Source of the DNA: CAZVGZ01 sp964627605
GTDB taxonomy: Bacteria > Latescibacterota > MWCZ01 > CAZVGZ01
Assembly: GCA_964627605.1 (NCBI GenBank)
Contig: CAZVGZ010000027.1
Span: forward strand, 1-49,210
Direction: 5' to 3'
DNA: 49,210 nt
The translations under genes were made by a program, and so were the position numbers. Positions 17,586 through 26,819 of this stretch are shown here, in pieces; the first letter of the stretch is position 1; every line of letters begins with the position of its first letter. Below the pieces are notes generated by a model. That model had not been told where the DNA came from, did not search any database, and was given only the letters and a program-made list of their open reading frames with translations.

Positions 17586-18386
17586 CTAAACAACGGGACG
17601 ACCAACGGTGTGGCCGTCCCGCACTGTTTGATCTGTTTTGACATAGGCCTCTTCGCGTCTCTCGTCTACCTCTTTAATCTTGAAATAGAGCGCCACGCCG
17701 ACGATCAGGATTATCCCCAAGAGGATGAGGAAGTTCGAGCGGCGTGAGGCTAGCTCAGCCAGTCCTCCGCGACCCAAATCAAGCGCCAATGCCGCCAGCG
17801 AATCGCCGGGATTGGTGACAGCAAACATGGCTTCGAGACTGATGCCATGTACCGTCACACGGGCCTTGGTAATTGCGGCCGATACATCGTTGAGGGCAAA
17901 CTCGGCTTGGGCTAGTTCAATGCCAGCGTGCTCAACTTGTTCGATCAGCACAGCCGCCGAGTCGCGTTTGGAGATCAGGGACGTGATATGATCCCACATC
18001 TGTCTGGCGACCTCGAACTCATCGCTATCGACGGCGTAGCGACCTGGGATGTGGGGAATGAACATGGTCTCGGCCGAGTCCGTGGAACTGAGTACTGCAG
18101 CCGGAAGGACCGAGATTTTGCCGGGCGCCGGTGGATTCGTGAGCGTCCAGGTATAGGCCGTCGCGACCGTGTCGGCATCGGATTTTTCAGCCACCGCATA
18201 CACCGGTGTCCCGACGCCCACGTTGGGTAGCCCTGTGGTCAACTCGAGGATTGTCGTGTCGTCTTCCAGATCGTCGGGTCCGAAAGCCTCTAGGCCGATT
18301 TAGGCCTCAACCTGTGCCTGAGCCACAACCGAGAAGGCCACGAACGCGACAAGCGAAGCGGCGAGGATCATACGCATGGGTTTCAT
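17586..18386 (-). pseudogene. Exported membrane-anchored protein gene with in-frame stop (possible multiheme cytochrome remnant)
   Basis: ATG 18386 has an AGGAG SD and begins a 28-codon signal peptide (MKPMRMILAASLVAFVAF...AQA), then hits TAA at 18302-18300. The same frame continues for about 237 codons: an Ig-like stretch (TYVYAVAE... AYTWTL, IPGRYAV), a helical segment (AQAEFALNDVSAAITKARVTVHG) and a C-terminal transmembrane helix (NFLILLGIILIVGVALYFKI) followed by KEVDERREE. Such helical-plus-anchor tails occur in planctomycete-like multiheme cytochromes, from memory. No CxxCH exists here, so a haem region may have been lost. The frame can be re-entered only downstream, the first listed initiator being at 18242. 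Confidence 0.6.
17594..17621. terminator. Hairpin between convergent genes
   Basis: CGGGACG (17594-17600) and CGTCCCG (17615-17621) form a 7-bp stem, extended by two pairs after a mismatch. On the plus strand a T-rich stretch follows; on the minus strand TTGTTTAG follows and includes the stop codon of the convergent gene. It could end transcription in both directions. Confidence 0.5.
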
Positions 18387-18663
18387 TGATGTTCTCCTGT
18401 GTCAATGTGAATGAGAGTACGCGGATCTGGCGTAATCTGGCTATTAAACGTCGGTGTTTGCGAGACTCCTTTCAGATCGGTCGAAAATCGGTGCAAGATC
18501 ACAGCGCTCCTTAATACTCAGTTTTGTGCAACCCACCTGTGCACACACATCCGGTACGTAATACTGTTGCAAGAGGTATGCCAGTCTGAACCTAGGAGTT
18601 AAATCCACCCGAAGCTCAAGAAACACACGCATATACGCACTTTCAGCTAAGTCTCATATCTCC

Positions 18664-18679
18664 GTGTCACATGCGACAC
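18664..18679. promoter_or_regulatory. Dyad operator 1 (GTGTC-N6-GACAC)
   Basis: Perfect 5-bp arms with a 6-base spacer, matching the second dyad 80 bases downstream. The arm-spacer geometry resembles Crp/Fnr-family sites, but the arm sequence differs from classic TGTGA or TTGAT. The regulator is unknown. Confidence 0.5.
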
Positions 18680-18743
18680 GTTGCCCAGCGTGGCGATAGT
18701 TGTAACTACTTGACTGCACGAGATATAGCGTCCTGTGTTCCAT

Positions 18744-18759
18744 GTGTCTCGCTTGACAC
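18744..18759. promoter_or_regulatory. Dyad operator 2 (GTGTC-N6-GACAC)
   Basis: Same arms and spacer length as dyad 1 with a different spacer sequence, exactly 80 bases further on. Conservation of arms only is what a protein-binding site would show. It lies about 90 bases before the nuclease start codon. Confidence 0.5.
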
Positions 18760-18810
18760 GCGCCGAGGCTCCGGTTGCCGATGGTGACACGCTCCTAATA
18801 TTTTCACGTT

Positions 18811-18830
18811 GGCACCATGTCCAAGGTGCC
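18811..18830 (+). promoter_or_regulatory. Leader hairpin before the nuclease gene
   Basis: GGCACC (18811-18816) and GGTGCC (18825-18830) form a 6-bp stem with an 8-base loop. It ends about 7 bases before the SD of the next gene, so in RNA it could affect initiation. Confidence 0.35.
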
Positions 18831-18850
18831 TCTTGACGAGGAGTCCCACC

Positions 18851-20077
18851 GTGGCACCGTTCCGTTTTGTTCAGCTAAGCGATGTTCATTTGGGAGCACA
18901 CCCTTTTGCGCGTCATCCGCTTCTGTCCGACCTTACTCCTGCCCGTATCGCAGCCCTTCATACAGCGTTTGACACGGCGGTTTCTTGCGCCAAAGAAAAC
19001 GTTGTTGATGCGATACTGATCCCTGGAGACCTCTTCGACGCCGCCGACCCCCCTGACGACCCGCTCAACGCGGCGATAGATCTGCTGGAAAAAGCCGCGC
19101 CGATCCCAGTGGTGATTGTCCCAGGCAATCACGACCCAACCGGTGCCGACAGCCCCTGGTCCCCAGATGGCCCGCTCATGCGCAGCCGGGGGAGACGTTG
19201 GGGCGATCACGTTCAGATAGTGACGAGCCGAACATGGCAGAGGGTGGAATTACCCGACCGCCCGGATGTGTGCTTGATGACGCGTTCGTTTCACGATGTT
19301 GACAGAGACCGCGACCCGTTGGAAGGGCTACCGAGCAAACCCGATGGAACAACTGGGGTTTTGATGTTCCACGGCAGTCAGATGGGCGGGGCACCTCCTG
19401 GAGACGAAGGTGTTGTCGGGCCGTTTTCCACCGAAAAACTGTCACAGGTTGGATATGACTACGCCGCAGTTGGCCATTACCACAGTTGCCGTCATCTGGT
19501 GCAAGGCGGCTCTCTGCTTGGTGGTTACTCCGGTTGCCTGTTGGGGCAAACGCTGAGCGAAACCGGCGCAAAAGGTTTTCTTCTGGTGGGACTGCAAGGC
19601 GACACTGCTGTCAAAGAGTCGGACGTTGTCTTCTGTTCGAGCGGTGGTGGGGATATTGTGCGACTGGAGGCGGATGTCGGAGAGATAACCCACCAGAAGG
19701 CGTTGCTTGATCTCGTGGGGAAGGCGCTGGTAGACTCGAATATTGATAGAAGCGACATCGTCATCGTCGAACTTTCAGGGCTGATAGACCCGAGTGTCGA
19801 TTTGACGACACTGCTTGATGGGGAGTTGAACCAACTACTCCACGCTGATTGCGCCAGGCTGATAGTCAGCGCGGACGATGTTAGACCAGACTACGGATTG
19901 GAGCTTGACAGCGGTCTTTCGGATATAGACGGCAGCAGCGTTGAGGCTGAATTTAAACGGGAGATGCTGAACCGCTTTCGAGACAACAGCGATGGTCCCG
20001 AAAACCAGGAGATCATCCGCCGCGCTCTCTACTACGGGCTGGACGCTCTGTCCGGCGGGCAGGTCCGATGGCGGTAG
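18851..20077 (+). CDS. SbcD/YhaO-type DNA exonuclease (metallophosphoesterase)
   Basis: This product of about 408 aa is the nuclease subunit of a Mre11/SbcD-like complex that trims DNA ends or hairpins. Phosphoesterase motifs are in order: QLSDVHLGAHP (D-x-H), LIPGDLFDAADP (GDxxD), VPGNHDPTG (GNHD), FHGSQMG and VGHYHS (GHxH). GTG 18851 is preferred; it has a GAGGAG SD 7 bases upstream and places the first motif at the normal distance. The frame is open to TTG 18809. It overlaps the ATPase gene by 10 bases, so the two are translationally coupled. The short C-terminus fits YhaO more than E. coli SbcD. Confidence 0.88.
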   Translation: MAPFRFVQLSDVHLGAHPFARHPLLSDLTPARIAALHTAFDTAVSCAKENVVDAILIPGDLFDAADPPDDPLNAAIDLLEKAAPIPVVIVPGNHDPTGADSPWSPDGPLMRSRGRRWGDHVQIVTSRTWQRVELPDRPDVCLMTRSFHDVDRDRDPLEGLPSKPDGTTGVLMFHGSQMGGAPPGDEGVVGPFSTEKLSQVGYDYAAVGHYHSCRHLVQGGSLLGGYSGCLLGQTLSETGAKGFLLVGLQGDTAVKESDVVFCSSGGGDIVRLEADVGEITHQKALLDLVGKALVDSNIDRSDIVIVELSGLIDPSVDLTTLLDGELNQLLHADCARLIVSADDVRPDYGLELDSGLSDIDGSSVEAEFKREMLNRFRDNSDGPENQEIIRRALYYGLDALSGGQVRWR

Positions 20078-22971
20078 TCTCAATCGAGGAACTGCGGATA
20101 AGCGGCTTTGGCGGGCTGCGCGGAACAGAGCACCGGTTCGCGTCAGATCGGCTGAATATCGTCATCGCGCCGAACGAGACGGGCAAATCGAGCCTGGCGC
20201 ACGCGATATTTGCGCTGTTCTATGGAGTGGACACACACGGTCGAAAGACCACAAACTCACCGCTGCCACGCGCCCTCTCATGGAGGCCTTGGGGAGGTCC
20301 GCCTTTCGGTGTGCAGGGAAGAATCGCAGTCGGCGAAAAGCACATAAACCTGTCCTGGGATTTTGAAAGAAAACGGCCGGTTCTAACAATGCGGGACTCC
20401 AGAACCGGCGCTGATGTAGGTTGCGATCGCTACGACGGCGCGGACGGGAATGTCGTCGGGAGGAATATCCTGGGCCTGACACCAAGCGAGTTCGCCGCCA
20501 CATGTTTCATCGGACACCGCACGCTCGCCGATATAGAGACAGCAGAGACCCTCACCGCACATCTAGAGCAGATTACCGACACCGAATCCGGTGACGGCAC
20601 CGTTCAGCAGGCGCTTGCGACTCTTCGGGAATCCACTACGAAATATCAGGGAGAAAGAGTCAAGTCTGGTCACATCACAACCGAGATTGGACGGTTGGAA
20701 AGCGACCTAAAGAAAACAGCCGAAGCTCTGCGCCTGGTCGAACACGAGTGGGAAACGCTGTCACTAGAGCGGCAGGAGCACAAAGTTCGCCTGTCGGAAA
20801 TCAGAGGGCTTGAGCAGAATATTGAACGCACTCGAAAGTCCCACGACTCGGCGTGGCTGATTGAGATGGATCAGCGCGTCTCTGAGTTGGAGGCCGCCAA
20901 AAATAGCCTGGACGAGCTTGAGCAGCGGCGCAACAGTTTGAAAGACAGCGGCATCGAACTGTTTCCGGCGCACGGAGCTGGGCGGTTGAGCGAACTAACC
21001 ACCACGATCGGTGCGTTGGGCGATCAGTTGGGCGAGCACGAAAGTCGTCTGGGCAGCCTGCAATCGGATTTCGACAGCATCATAGCTGAGCAGGGAGCGT
21101 TGGGGCCAGTCTCTTTGGCGTCCAAGGACGATCACGACTTTGTTAGAGAGTTGATCTCCCAGGCCGGTGGTGTCGAAGAAGCTCTGAGATCGGCGATAAG
21201 CCGCAAGGAGGAGATCGCCTCGTTGTTCGATGAGGCAGGCGCGTCCTTCACCGACCTTGAGCGCCGCTGGGCGGCTCTTAGCGAATTGCCCACCCACTCC
21301 CAGCAACGGTTGCGGGCATACCCTCAAGAGTTGGCAGCTCTAAACGGAAAATCCCAGGCTGCTCAGATCGCAATGGACAGCGACCTCGCCAAACTGGACG
21401 ACCTTGACATCCGAACTCGCAAAAGTCTGATCGTTGGATCTGCTATCGCTTTTGCAGCGGTGGCTGTTGCTGCCGGAGTTGGACTGGCAGTGGTGAGGTG
21501 GAGCGTCGCAGTAGCAATCGCATTGATCGGAGCGGCAGCGGGGGCCGCAACGGCCGTCCTAGGACGAGCGCGCCTTCGTAGTGAACTGGACAATCTGCGC
21601 GACGATATCAGGTTCCACGAACGTGAAAAAGAAGAACATGCCGCTTCCGTTGAGGCGCTGGAAAAGTCGGTGTCTGATGATGTCAGCGGCGATCAGTTTG
21701 AAAGCCTTGACAGAGGTCTAGAGGCTCTAGAAGCGACGGCACCTTTTACGACCGACTTGACCAGACTGGATGAGGTCAGGCGGGAGATGCAGGCGAATGG
21801 TGAGCGGCTCTCGGTGCAGCGCAACGATGCCCAGAAGCGCCTGGATCGGTTCGAGATTCAGATCGACGAGACGCGACAGGTCTCGGTTGAGTTGGACCGA
21901 GCGTCGGTGCAGATCGGTCGAGCAATAAAACTGACCGAACGGCTGCGCGATATAACCCGTTCGAGGGAGTTCGTAGAAACGGAGAGCCGGAAAGCCCAAA
22001 AAGCCAGGCGGGATCAGGAAGTAGAGACACGCGAAATTCTGAAAAGTGGGTCGATTGATTTTGAAGACATTGCCGATGGAGTGACCAGATTTCAGAAGCG
22101 CGCTGAGGAGTACCGCGAATATCGAGAAGTGGTGGAGCGGATACCTGAGGCGCTGGCGCGGGTGAACAGAGCGGGCATGCCTGACGAGCTGCTGATCGAA
22201 CGGCAACGGCGAAAATCACTCGCCGCGGATTATCAAACCGATATTTCGGTACCTGGAAAACCTTCTGCGGCGCTTCAGGATGAACTGGACGACCTCCAGG
22301 CGCAACTGATCTCAGCGAGGCAGGTATTGGCCGAAGTTGAGCACAACCTCCATGCTGGGCGACAGAAGTACCATCAGCAGGCACCAAAACTTCAGGCCGA
22401 ATATGGTTTGTGTGCTGACCTGTTGGAGCGAACCCGCGCACGCCTCAACGCCGCCAATCTGGCTTTGGAGGTCTTGGAGGAGCTTTCGGAAAAATCGCAC
22501 CGACAGTGGGCTTCTGAGCTAAACGAACGGATGGAAGATGCGGTCGGACATCTAAACCCAACGGTTGGGCGGGTGGTATTTGACGAGGCGCTCCATGCGA
22601 CGGTGACGCTCAAAGATGGTCACGTAGTGCCGCACGACCGGCTGGAGATGGACCTGAGCGCCGGTGCGATAGACCAGGTCTATCTCGCCATGAGGCTGGC
22701 CATCGCCGATTCCCTGTCCGCTGGTGGGGCGGCTGCACCAGTGGTGCTGGATGATCCCCTCGTAAACTGCGACGACCAGCGCGCCGAAACGGCGGTGCGA
22801 TGGTTGGCTGAAAGTGTGGCATCCAAAAGGCAGGTGATCCTCCTGTCGTGCCACGACGAACGCATCCAGAATCTGATGCTCCGCGATCCCTCTTGGGCCG
22901 GAGAGCATCTGGTCATAACAGGGTTGGATGCGTTGGAAAGCGAAAACCCTCAACCCTCACTGCCATTCTGA
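20068..22971 (+). CDS. SbcC/YhaN-type SMC-like ATPase with membrane hairpin
   Basis: This 967-aa partner of the upstream nuclease has ABC/Rad50-type ATPase halves at each end. Walker A is PNETGKSS (about residues 35-42). Long coiled coils follow, broken at about 452-500 by two hydrophobic, Ala/Val-rich helices that form a membrane hairpin as in Bacillus YhaN. The C-terminal half has a signature-like LSAGAIDQVYLAMRLA and Walker B VVLDDPLVNCDD (about 891-902), then the H-loop region LLSCHDER. It lacks the Zn-hook CxxC of SbcC/Rad50. The complex is therefore probably membrane-associated. The large TPR protein gene follows closely. Confidence 0.88.
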   Translation: MAVVSIEELRISGFGGLRGTEHRFASDRLNIVIAPNETGKSSLAHAIFALFYGVDTHGRKTTNSPLPRALSWRPWGGPPFGVQGRIAVGEKHINLSWDFERKRPVLTMRDSRTGADVGCDRYDGADGNVVGRNILGLTPSEFAATCFIGHRTLADIETAETLTAHLEQITDTESGDGTVQQALATLRESTTKYQGERVKSGHITTEIGRLESDLKKTAEALRLVEHEWETLSLERQEHKVRLSEIRGLEQNIERTRKSHDSAWLIEMDQRVSELEAAKNSLDELEQRRNSLKDSGIELFPAHGAGRLSELTTTIGALGDQLGEHESRLGSLQSDFDSIIAEQGALGPVSLASKDDHDFVRELISQAGGVEEALRSAISRKEEIASLFDEAGASFTDLERRWAALSELPTHSQQRLRAYPQELAALNGKSQAAQIAMDSDLAKLDDLDIRTRKSLIVGSAIAFAAVAVAAGVGLAVVRWSVAVAIALIGAAAGAATAVLGRARLRSELDNLRDDIRFHEREKEEHAASVEALEKSVSDDVSGDQFESLDRGLEALEATAPFTTDLTRLDEVRREMQANGERLSVQRNDAQKRLDRFEIQIDETRQVSVELDRASVQIGRAIKLTERLRDITRSREFVETESRKAQKARRDQEVETREILKSGSIDFEDIADGVTRFQKRAEEYREYREVVERIPEALARVNRAGMPDELLIERQRRKSLAADYQTDISVPGKPSAALQDELDDLQAQLISARQVLAEVEHNLHAGRQKYHQQAPKLQAEYGLCADLLERTRARLNAANLALEVLEELSEKSHRQWASELNERMEDAVGHLNPTVGRVVFDEALHATVTLKDGHVVPHDRLEMDLSAGAIDQVYLAMRLAIADSLSAGGAAAPVVLDDPLVNCDDQRAETAVRWLAESVASKRQVILLSCHDERIQNLMLRDPSWAGEHLVITGLDALESENPQPSLPF

Positions 22972-23030
22972 CGCGGAGTGTCTTATGGACAATTCAGAGC
23001 AAATTGTGTATATTCCAGACCTCTTGTTCC

Positions 23031-23043
23031 TGTCAATTTGACA
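23031..23043. promoter_or_regulatory. Palindrome upstream of the large TPR gene
   Basis: TGTCAATTTGACA is a perfect 13-base palindrome (TGTCAA-T-TTGACA) located 30 bases before the preferred start at 23074. Its outer half-sites TGTCA and TGACA resemble the arms of the two dyads at 18664 and 18744, though the spacing is one base shorter. Confidence 0.35.
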
Positions 23044-23073
23044 CTCCGAGTGCAGCGCTTGGGGAGGCGGTTT

Positions 23074-26000
23074 TTGAACTCTGTCGATCTGTCTCTGACC
23101 GGATGGTTCCGTGCGGTTGCCATCATGGCGCTGTGCAGTGCCGTCGCTTTGGCCGACGGTACTGAGCAGGGGAAGTATGATTTCGCGGGGCAGCTAGCGC
23201 GCGACGGACTGTATGAGCTTGCTGCGCAGGAGTTCCAGCGCTTCGTAGAGAACCATCCCAACAGCTCTTTGGCCCCAGATGCCCAGCTCGAAAAAGCCAG
23301 AGCCCATGCGAAAGGCGGCGCATTTGCCCGCGCCGCAGAGGCTTTTCAGGGGTTTCTGGTAAAATACCCCCGTGACGTCCGCATTAGCGAAATCTGGTTC
23401 AAAGTTGGCGAGAACAGGTCAAAAGCCGGGCAGCACGTCGACGCCGCTCGCAGCTACAGAGAATTGGCGGAGACCTATCCGAATAGTGACTTCGCTGACC
23501 GCGCTCTATTAAGAGCCGCTGAGGCCCACAACTCAGCAGGGCAGCCTGAACGCACAGACCGCCTTCTCTTTACCCTGATTGAACGCTACCGAAATTCCTC
23601 AGTCCTACCACGCGCCCGCTACCTACTGGCGTCAGAGCGTTGGCGCAAAGGTGACGCAGACAGCGCACTCAGGCTTTGCGAAGCGGTTTTAGGCGGACGC
23701 AACCGATCCAGCGACGCAGCCGACTGCTTGACGCTCGCCGTGGAGATACACTTAGTCCGATCTGAGGTCGATCGCGTAGAATACTACACCGACCGGATGG
23801 TCTCCTGGTTTCCTGGAGATCGAAGGACGTGGGAAGCGCGAATTGCAGTGGCGAGCTGGCATCAAAGCCAGGCGAATCGCGGCGGCGGCGAAGAGTCGCT
23901 CAACAACGCTGCCAAACTGTTAAGAGAAGCATATCGCCGTTCGGTCGATCAGCAGCAGGCTTCCAGGGCGCTATTTGCATTGGCGAACATCCGCGAGGAG
24001 CAGGGCGCGGCCAACATGGCCGAATCGAACTGGTACACATTTCTGGAGATGTACCCTTCGAGCCCAGAACGGGCGAGAGCTTTGGTCGGGCTGGGGCGCG
24101 CAAGGATCGCAGGAGGTAAAGAGCAGGAAGGCGTGTTTACTCTTGAGGAGGTGCTCTCATCGTCGGACACTTTACAGATGTTCGGAGCCCTTGAAACTTT
24201 GGCGGAGCACTATATCGCCCGTCAGGACCCAGCGACCGGTGCGGCATACCTGAGGCGGTTGGTAGCGTTGGCACCTGAAACACGGCTGCTGAGGCGTGCC
24301 AACTACCGGTTGGCGGCGGTCTACGCGACACACCTCGGCGAACGCGAACGGGCGATGGAGCTTTTTGGTCAGATCGCCCAAGGTGAGGACGATATCGCCG
24401 CCAAAGCCCAGTTTGCTCTCGCCGCAGAACTCGGGAGACAGGGACGGGTCGATGATGCCGAAAACGCCTACTGGAGGGTCAGGCGCCGCTTCCCAGAGCA
24501 CGAACTCACCCCGGCTGCCACTGACAGCATCACCTACATCCGGCTGTTTTTGACCAAAGATCACCAGGGGGCGACTGAGGACCTGACAGCGGTAGTGAGG
24601 GCGCTCTACGGCCCTGACCGCACCAAAGCCGAGGCGCAAGCACCGTTGACATTGGCGACAATCACCGTCGAGCGGCTGAAAGATTACCAGGCCGCAATAG
24701 TCCTTCTGTCAAGATATCTGGTGACTGATGGGATTACAAGAGGTGATGAAGCCGAGCATAAACTCGCTCAGTGCCACCTCTATTTGGCGACCAAAGCCCG
24801 GTTGAAGCACGACTCCGAAGCTGAAAACCAGCATAGGCAGATGGCGCTACTTGCGTTGGGGCGGCTAGCTGACAACTACCCTAACAGCGAGTTGGCTGAC
24901 GACGCCTATATTGAGACCGCCGATGCTCGCCTAACTGCGGTCGCGACTGAGGATAGAGCCGGTGAGACAATAAAGGCTTACGACGAGTTCTTGAACCGTT
25001 TTCCGGAGACCGACCGAAAGGGGTACGCCTGGGTACGGCTGGCTGAATCGTACCTGGAGATATCGACGACAAGCACTGCCAGCCTGAATGAAGCGTGGCG
25101 TTGGTCGTCGTTGGTGCTGGAGAAGGCTCCTCGCAACAGCGCATCGGACCGTGCGCTATACGTAGCCGCTGAGTCCGCCAGACGACAGGGCGAAACTGAC
25201 GATGCCAAGAGTCTCTATCAGCGCCTGATCGCCGAGCGACCGTTCAGCGCGCATGTGCCTGAAGGGCGGCTGCAACTGAGCGGAATTTACGCCCGTGAGG
25301 GCAAACACCGTTTGGCTGCGCGGGAACTGGAAAAACTGCTCAGGTTGGATGACCTTCCCCGGCCCCGCCAGACTATTCAGCGGCGTCTGATCGAGGCTTG
25401 GGAGGCGGTGGGGGATTTCAAAAAAAGCGGTTCAGTGGCTGAAAGGATGACATCAGGAGATCTTGCCAGCCCTTGGGGGGCAAGGCACTGGGCTAGAGCG
25501 TTGGTGGCGCAGGGAAGCCACGGGCAGGCTGACGCGGTTTTGGCACAGGAGCTTGCTGCACGCCCCAACGCGGAAGACGCAGACAGTCTGGCGATAGTCC
25601 GCGCCCGCGCACAGACCGCCGCAGGACGGCAAAGGGAAGCTCTTAGAATGTTGATCGGCTTTGAGCGGATGTTCCCTCTGAGCGAGCGGACCGCCGAGGT
25701 TTGGAGCTTGATCGCCAAAGTGTCGTTTGACTTGGAGAGCTACAGCGCCGCGCTCGGCCATTTTCGTAAAGTACTCAACGTGAAATCGGACAACAGAGAT
25801 GCTCGATTGGGGGTGCTAACGACGCTCTACAGACTCGGGCGCACCGGTGAAGCGGTGGCTTTGCGGGCGGACCTGGAAAGAGCGCTTACTTTCTCGCCAG
25901 ACGAGGTAGTGCGCCTGTCCTACGAAGAGGGCCAGGCGATGTGGCGGAACAAGAGGTATCAAGAGGCTATCGATCAATTCCAAAGGGTCGTTGACGAATC

Positions 26001-26793
26001 GCCGAACAGCGCATGGGCAGATGACGCACTCTATGCGCAGGGGATGTGCGCCGCCTCATCAGGGCGCGCTGAGATAGCAGTCAGAGCGTTCGAGGGGCTG
26101 TTGAGAGATTACCGTCAGAGTCGCCTTTACGTCCGCTCGGCGCTTGAACTTGGAAACGCCTATTTCGGCGCTGGGTACTACGAGTTCGCCGCCGATGCTT
26201 ACTACAGGGTGCTCGAAGCGTCCGCAGACGATTCGTTGGCGGTGGAGGCAACCTGGAACTCACTTCTGGCGTATGAGAAAGCAGAGAGGCTCGATGCAGC
26301 GAACCGGTTTGCGCAGCAACTCATCGACCGGTACCCCGATCACAAGCACGCTGCCAGAGCCAAAGTGAAGATCGGCCTCAACCTGTCCACACATGGGGAC
26401 TATGCTGGAGCGATCGCGCAGCTTGAGTCGCTCATCGAGGAGGTAGACGGTATCGACGAGGCCGAGGTGCGGATAACGCTGGGTGAGGCTTACTACAACC
26501 AGGGCCGCTACCAGGAGGCTATCGTCGAGTGGCTCAAACTTGCTTACTTCAATCTCGGTCAGGGCGCAGAGACGAGTGAGGATGAGTTTCGCATGATGGC
26601 GCAGTGGCGCGCGACTGCCAGATGGAGGGCCGCAGCTGCATACGACAAGTGGGGTAAGACCGAACAGGCTTGCCGTCTCTATCAGCAGATGGTGACTCAG
26701 TATGGCGCTACAAGCGACTGGGGTCGCGCCGCCGCGCAGAGGATGGGTGCGCTCTGCCAACCAGCGACCTCGTCAGCAGCGAAAAATCAGTAA
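23074..26793 (+). CDS. Large exported TPR protein
   Basis: About 1239 aa. From TTG 23074, which has a strong GGGGAGG SD about 7 bases upstream, the N-terminus is a signal peptide with a cleavage site after ALA. The frame stays open to 22978, but that would bury the signal. The rest is a long run of TPR or Sel1-like helix pairs with repeated YPNS, A..Y..L and FP(N/E/R)S elements, as in periplasmic scaffold proteins of the YbgF/BamD-like type. There is no catalytic motif. It probably acts as a periplasmic assembly scaffold. It follows the nuclease/ATPase pair and precedes a Crp/Fnr gene; whether it works with either is unknown. Confidence 0.85.
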   Translation: MNSVDLSLTGWFRAVAIMALCSAVALADGTEQGKYDFAGQLARDGLYELAAQEFQRFVENHPNSSLAPDAQLEKARAHAKGGAFARAAEAFQGFLVKYPRDVRISEIWFKVGENRSKAGQHVDAARSYRELAETYPNSDFADRALLRAAEAHNSAGQPERTDRLLFTLIERYRNSSVLPRARYLLASERWRKGDADSALRLCEAVLGGRNRSSDAADCLTLAVEIHLVRSEVDRVEYYTDRMVSWFPGDRRTWEARIAVASWHQSQANRGGGEESLNNAAKLLREAYRRSVDQQQASRALFALANIREEQGAANMAESNWYTFLEMYPSSPERARALVGLGRARIAGGKEQEGVFTLEEVLSSSDTLQMFGALETLAEHYIARQDPATGAAYLRRLVALAPETRLLRRANYRLAAVYATHLGERERAMELFGQIAQGEDDIAAKAQFALAAELGRQGRVDDAENAYWRVRRRFPEHELTPAATDSITYIRLFLTKDHQGATEDLTAVVRALYGPDRTKAEAQAPLTLATITVERLKDYQAAIVLLSRYLVTDGITRGDEAEHKLAQCHLYLATKARLKHDSEAENQHRQMALLALGRLADNYPNSELADDAYIETADARLTAVATEDRAGETIKAYDEFLNRFPETDRKGYAWVRLAESYLEISTTSTASLNEAWRWSSLVLEKAPRNSASDRALYVAAESARRQGETDDAKSLYQRLIAERPFSAHVPEGRLQLSGIYAREGKHRLAARELEKLLRLDDLPRPRQTIQRRLIEAWEAVGDFKKSGSVAERMTSGDLASPWGARHWARALVAQGSHGQADAVLAQELAARPNAEDADSLAIVRARAQTAAGRQREALRMLIGFERMFPLSERTAEVWSLIAKVSFDLESYSAALGHFRKVLNVKSDNRDARLGVLTTLYRLGRTGEAVALRADLERALTFSPDEVVRLSYEEGQAMWRNKRYQEAIDQFQRVVDESPNSAWADDALYAQGMCAASSGRAEIAVRAFEGLLRDYRQSRLYVRSALELGNAYFGAGYYEFAADAYYRVLEASADDSLAVEATWNSLLAYEKAERLDAANRFAQQLIDRYPDHKHAARAKVKIGLNLSTHGDYAGAIAQLESLIEEVDGIDEAEVRITLGEAYYNQGRYQEAIVEWLKLAYFNLGQGAETSEDEFRMMAQWRATARWRAAAAYDKWGKTEQACRLYQQMVTQYGATSDWGRAAAQRMGALCQPATSSAAKNQ

Positions 26794-26819
26794 GTTGGGC
26801 AAAAAAAGGGGAATGTCAG

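Larger units (their letters stand above)
18387..18850. other. 460-bp divergent regulatory region
   Basis: This gap separates the interrupted exported-protein gene from the nuclease operon. I found no coding family in it. It holds two matching dyads (listed separately), a possible -10 box TAATAT at 18796-18801 with only a weak -35, and a hairpin at 18811-18830. It probably carries divergent promoters. Confidence 0.5.

Noticed and set aside
18811..18830. Sigma54 -24/-12 promoter (TGGCAC...GC)
   Set aside because: The GG-to-GC distance is 17 bases instead of the required spacing; the sequence is better explained as a small hairpin.
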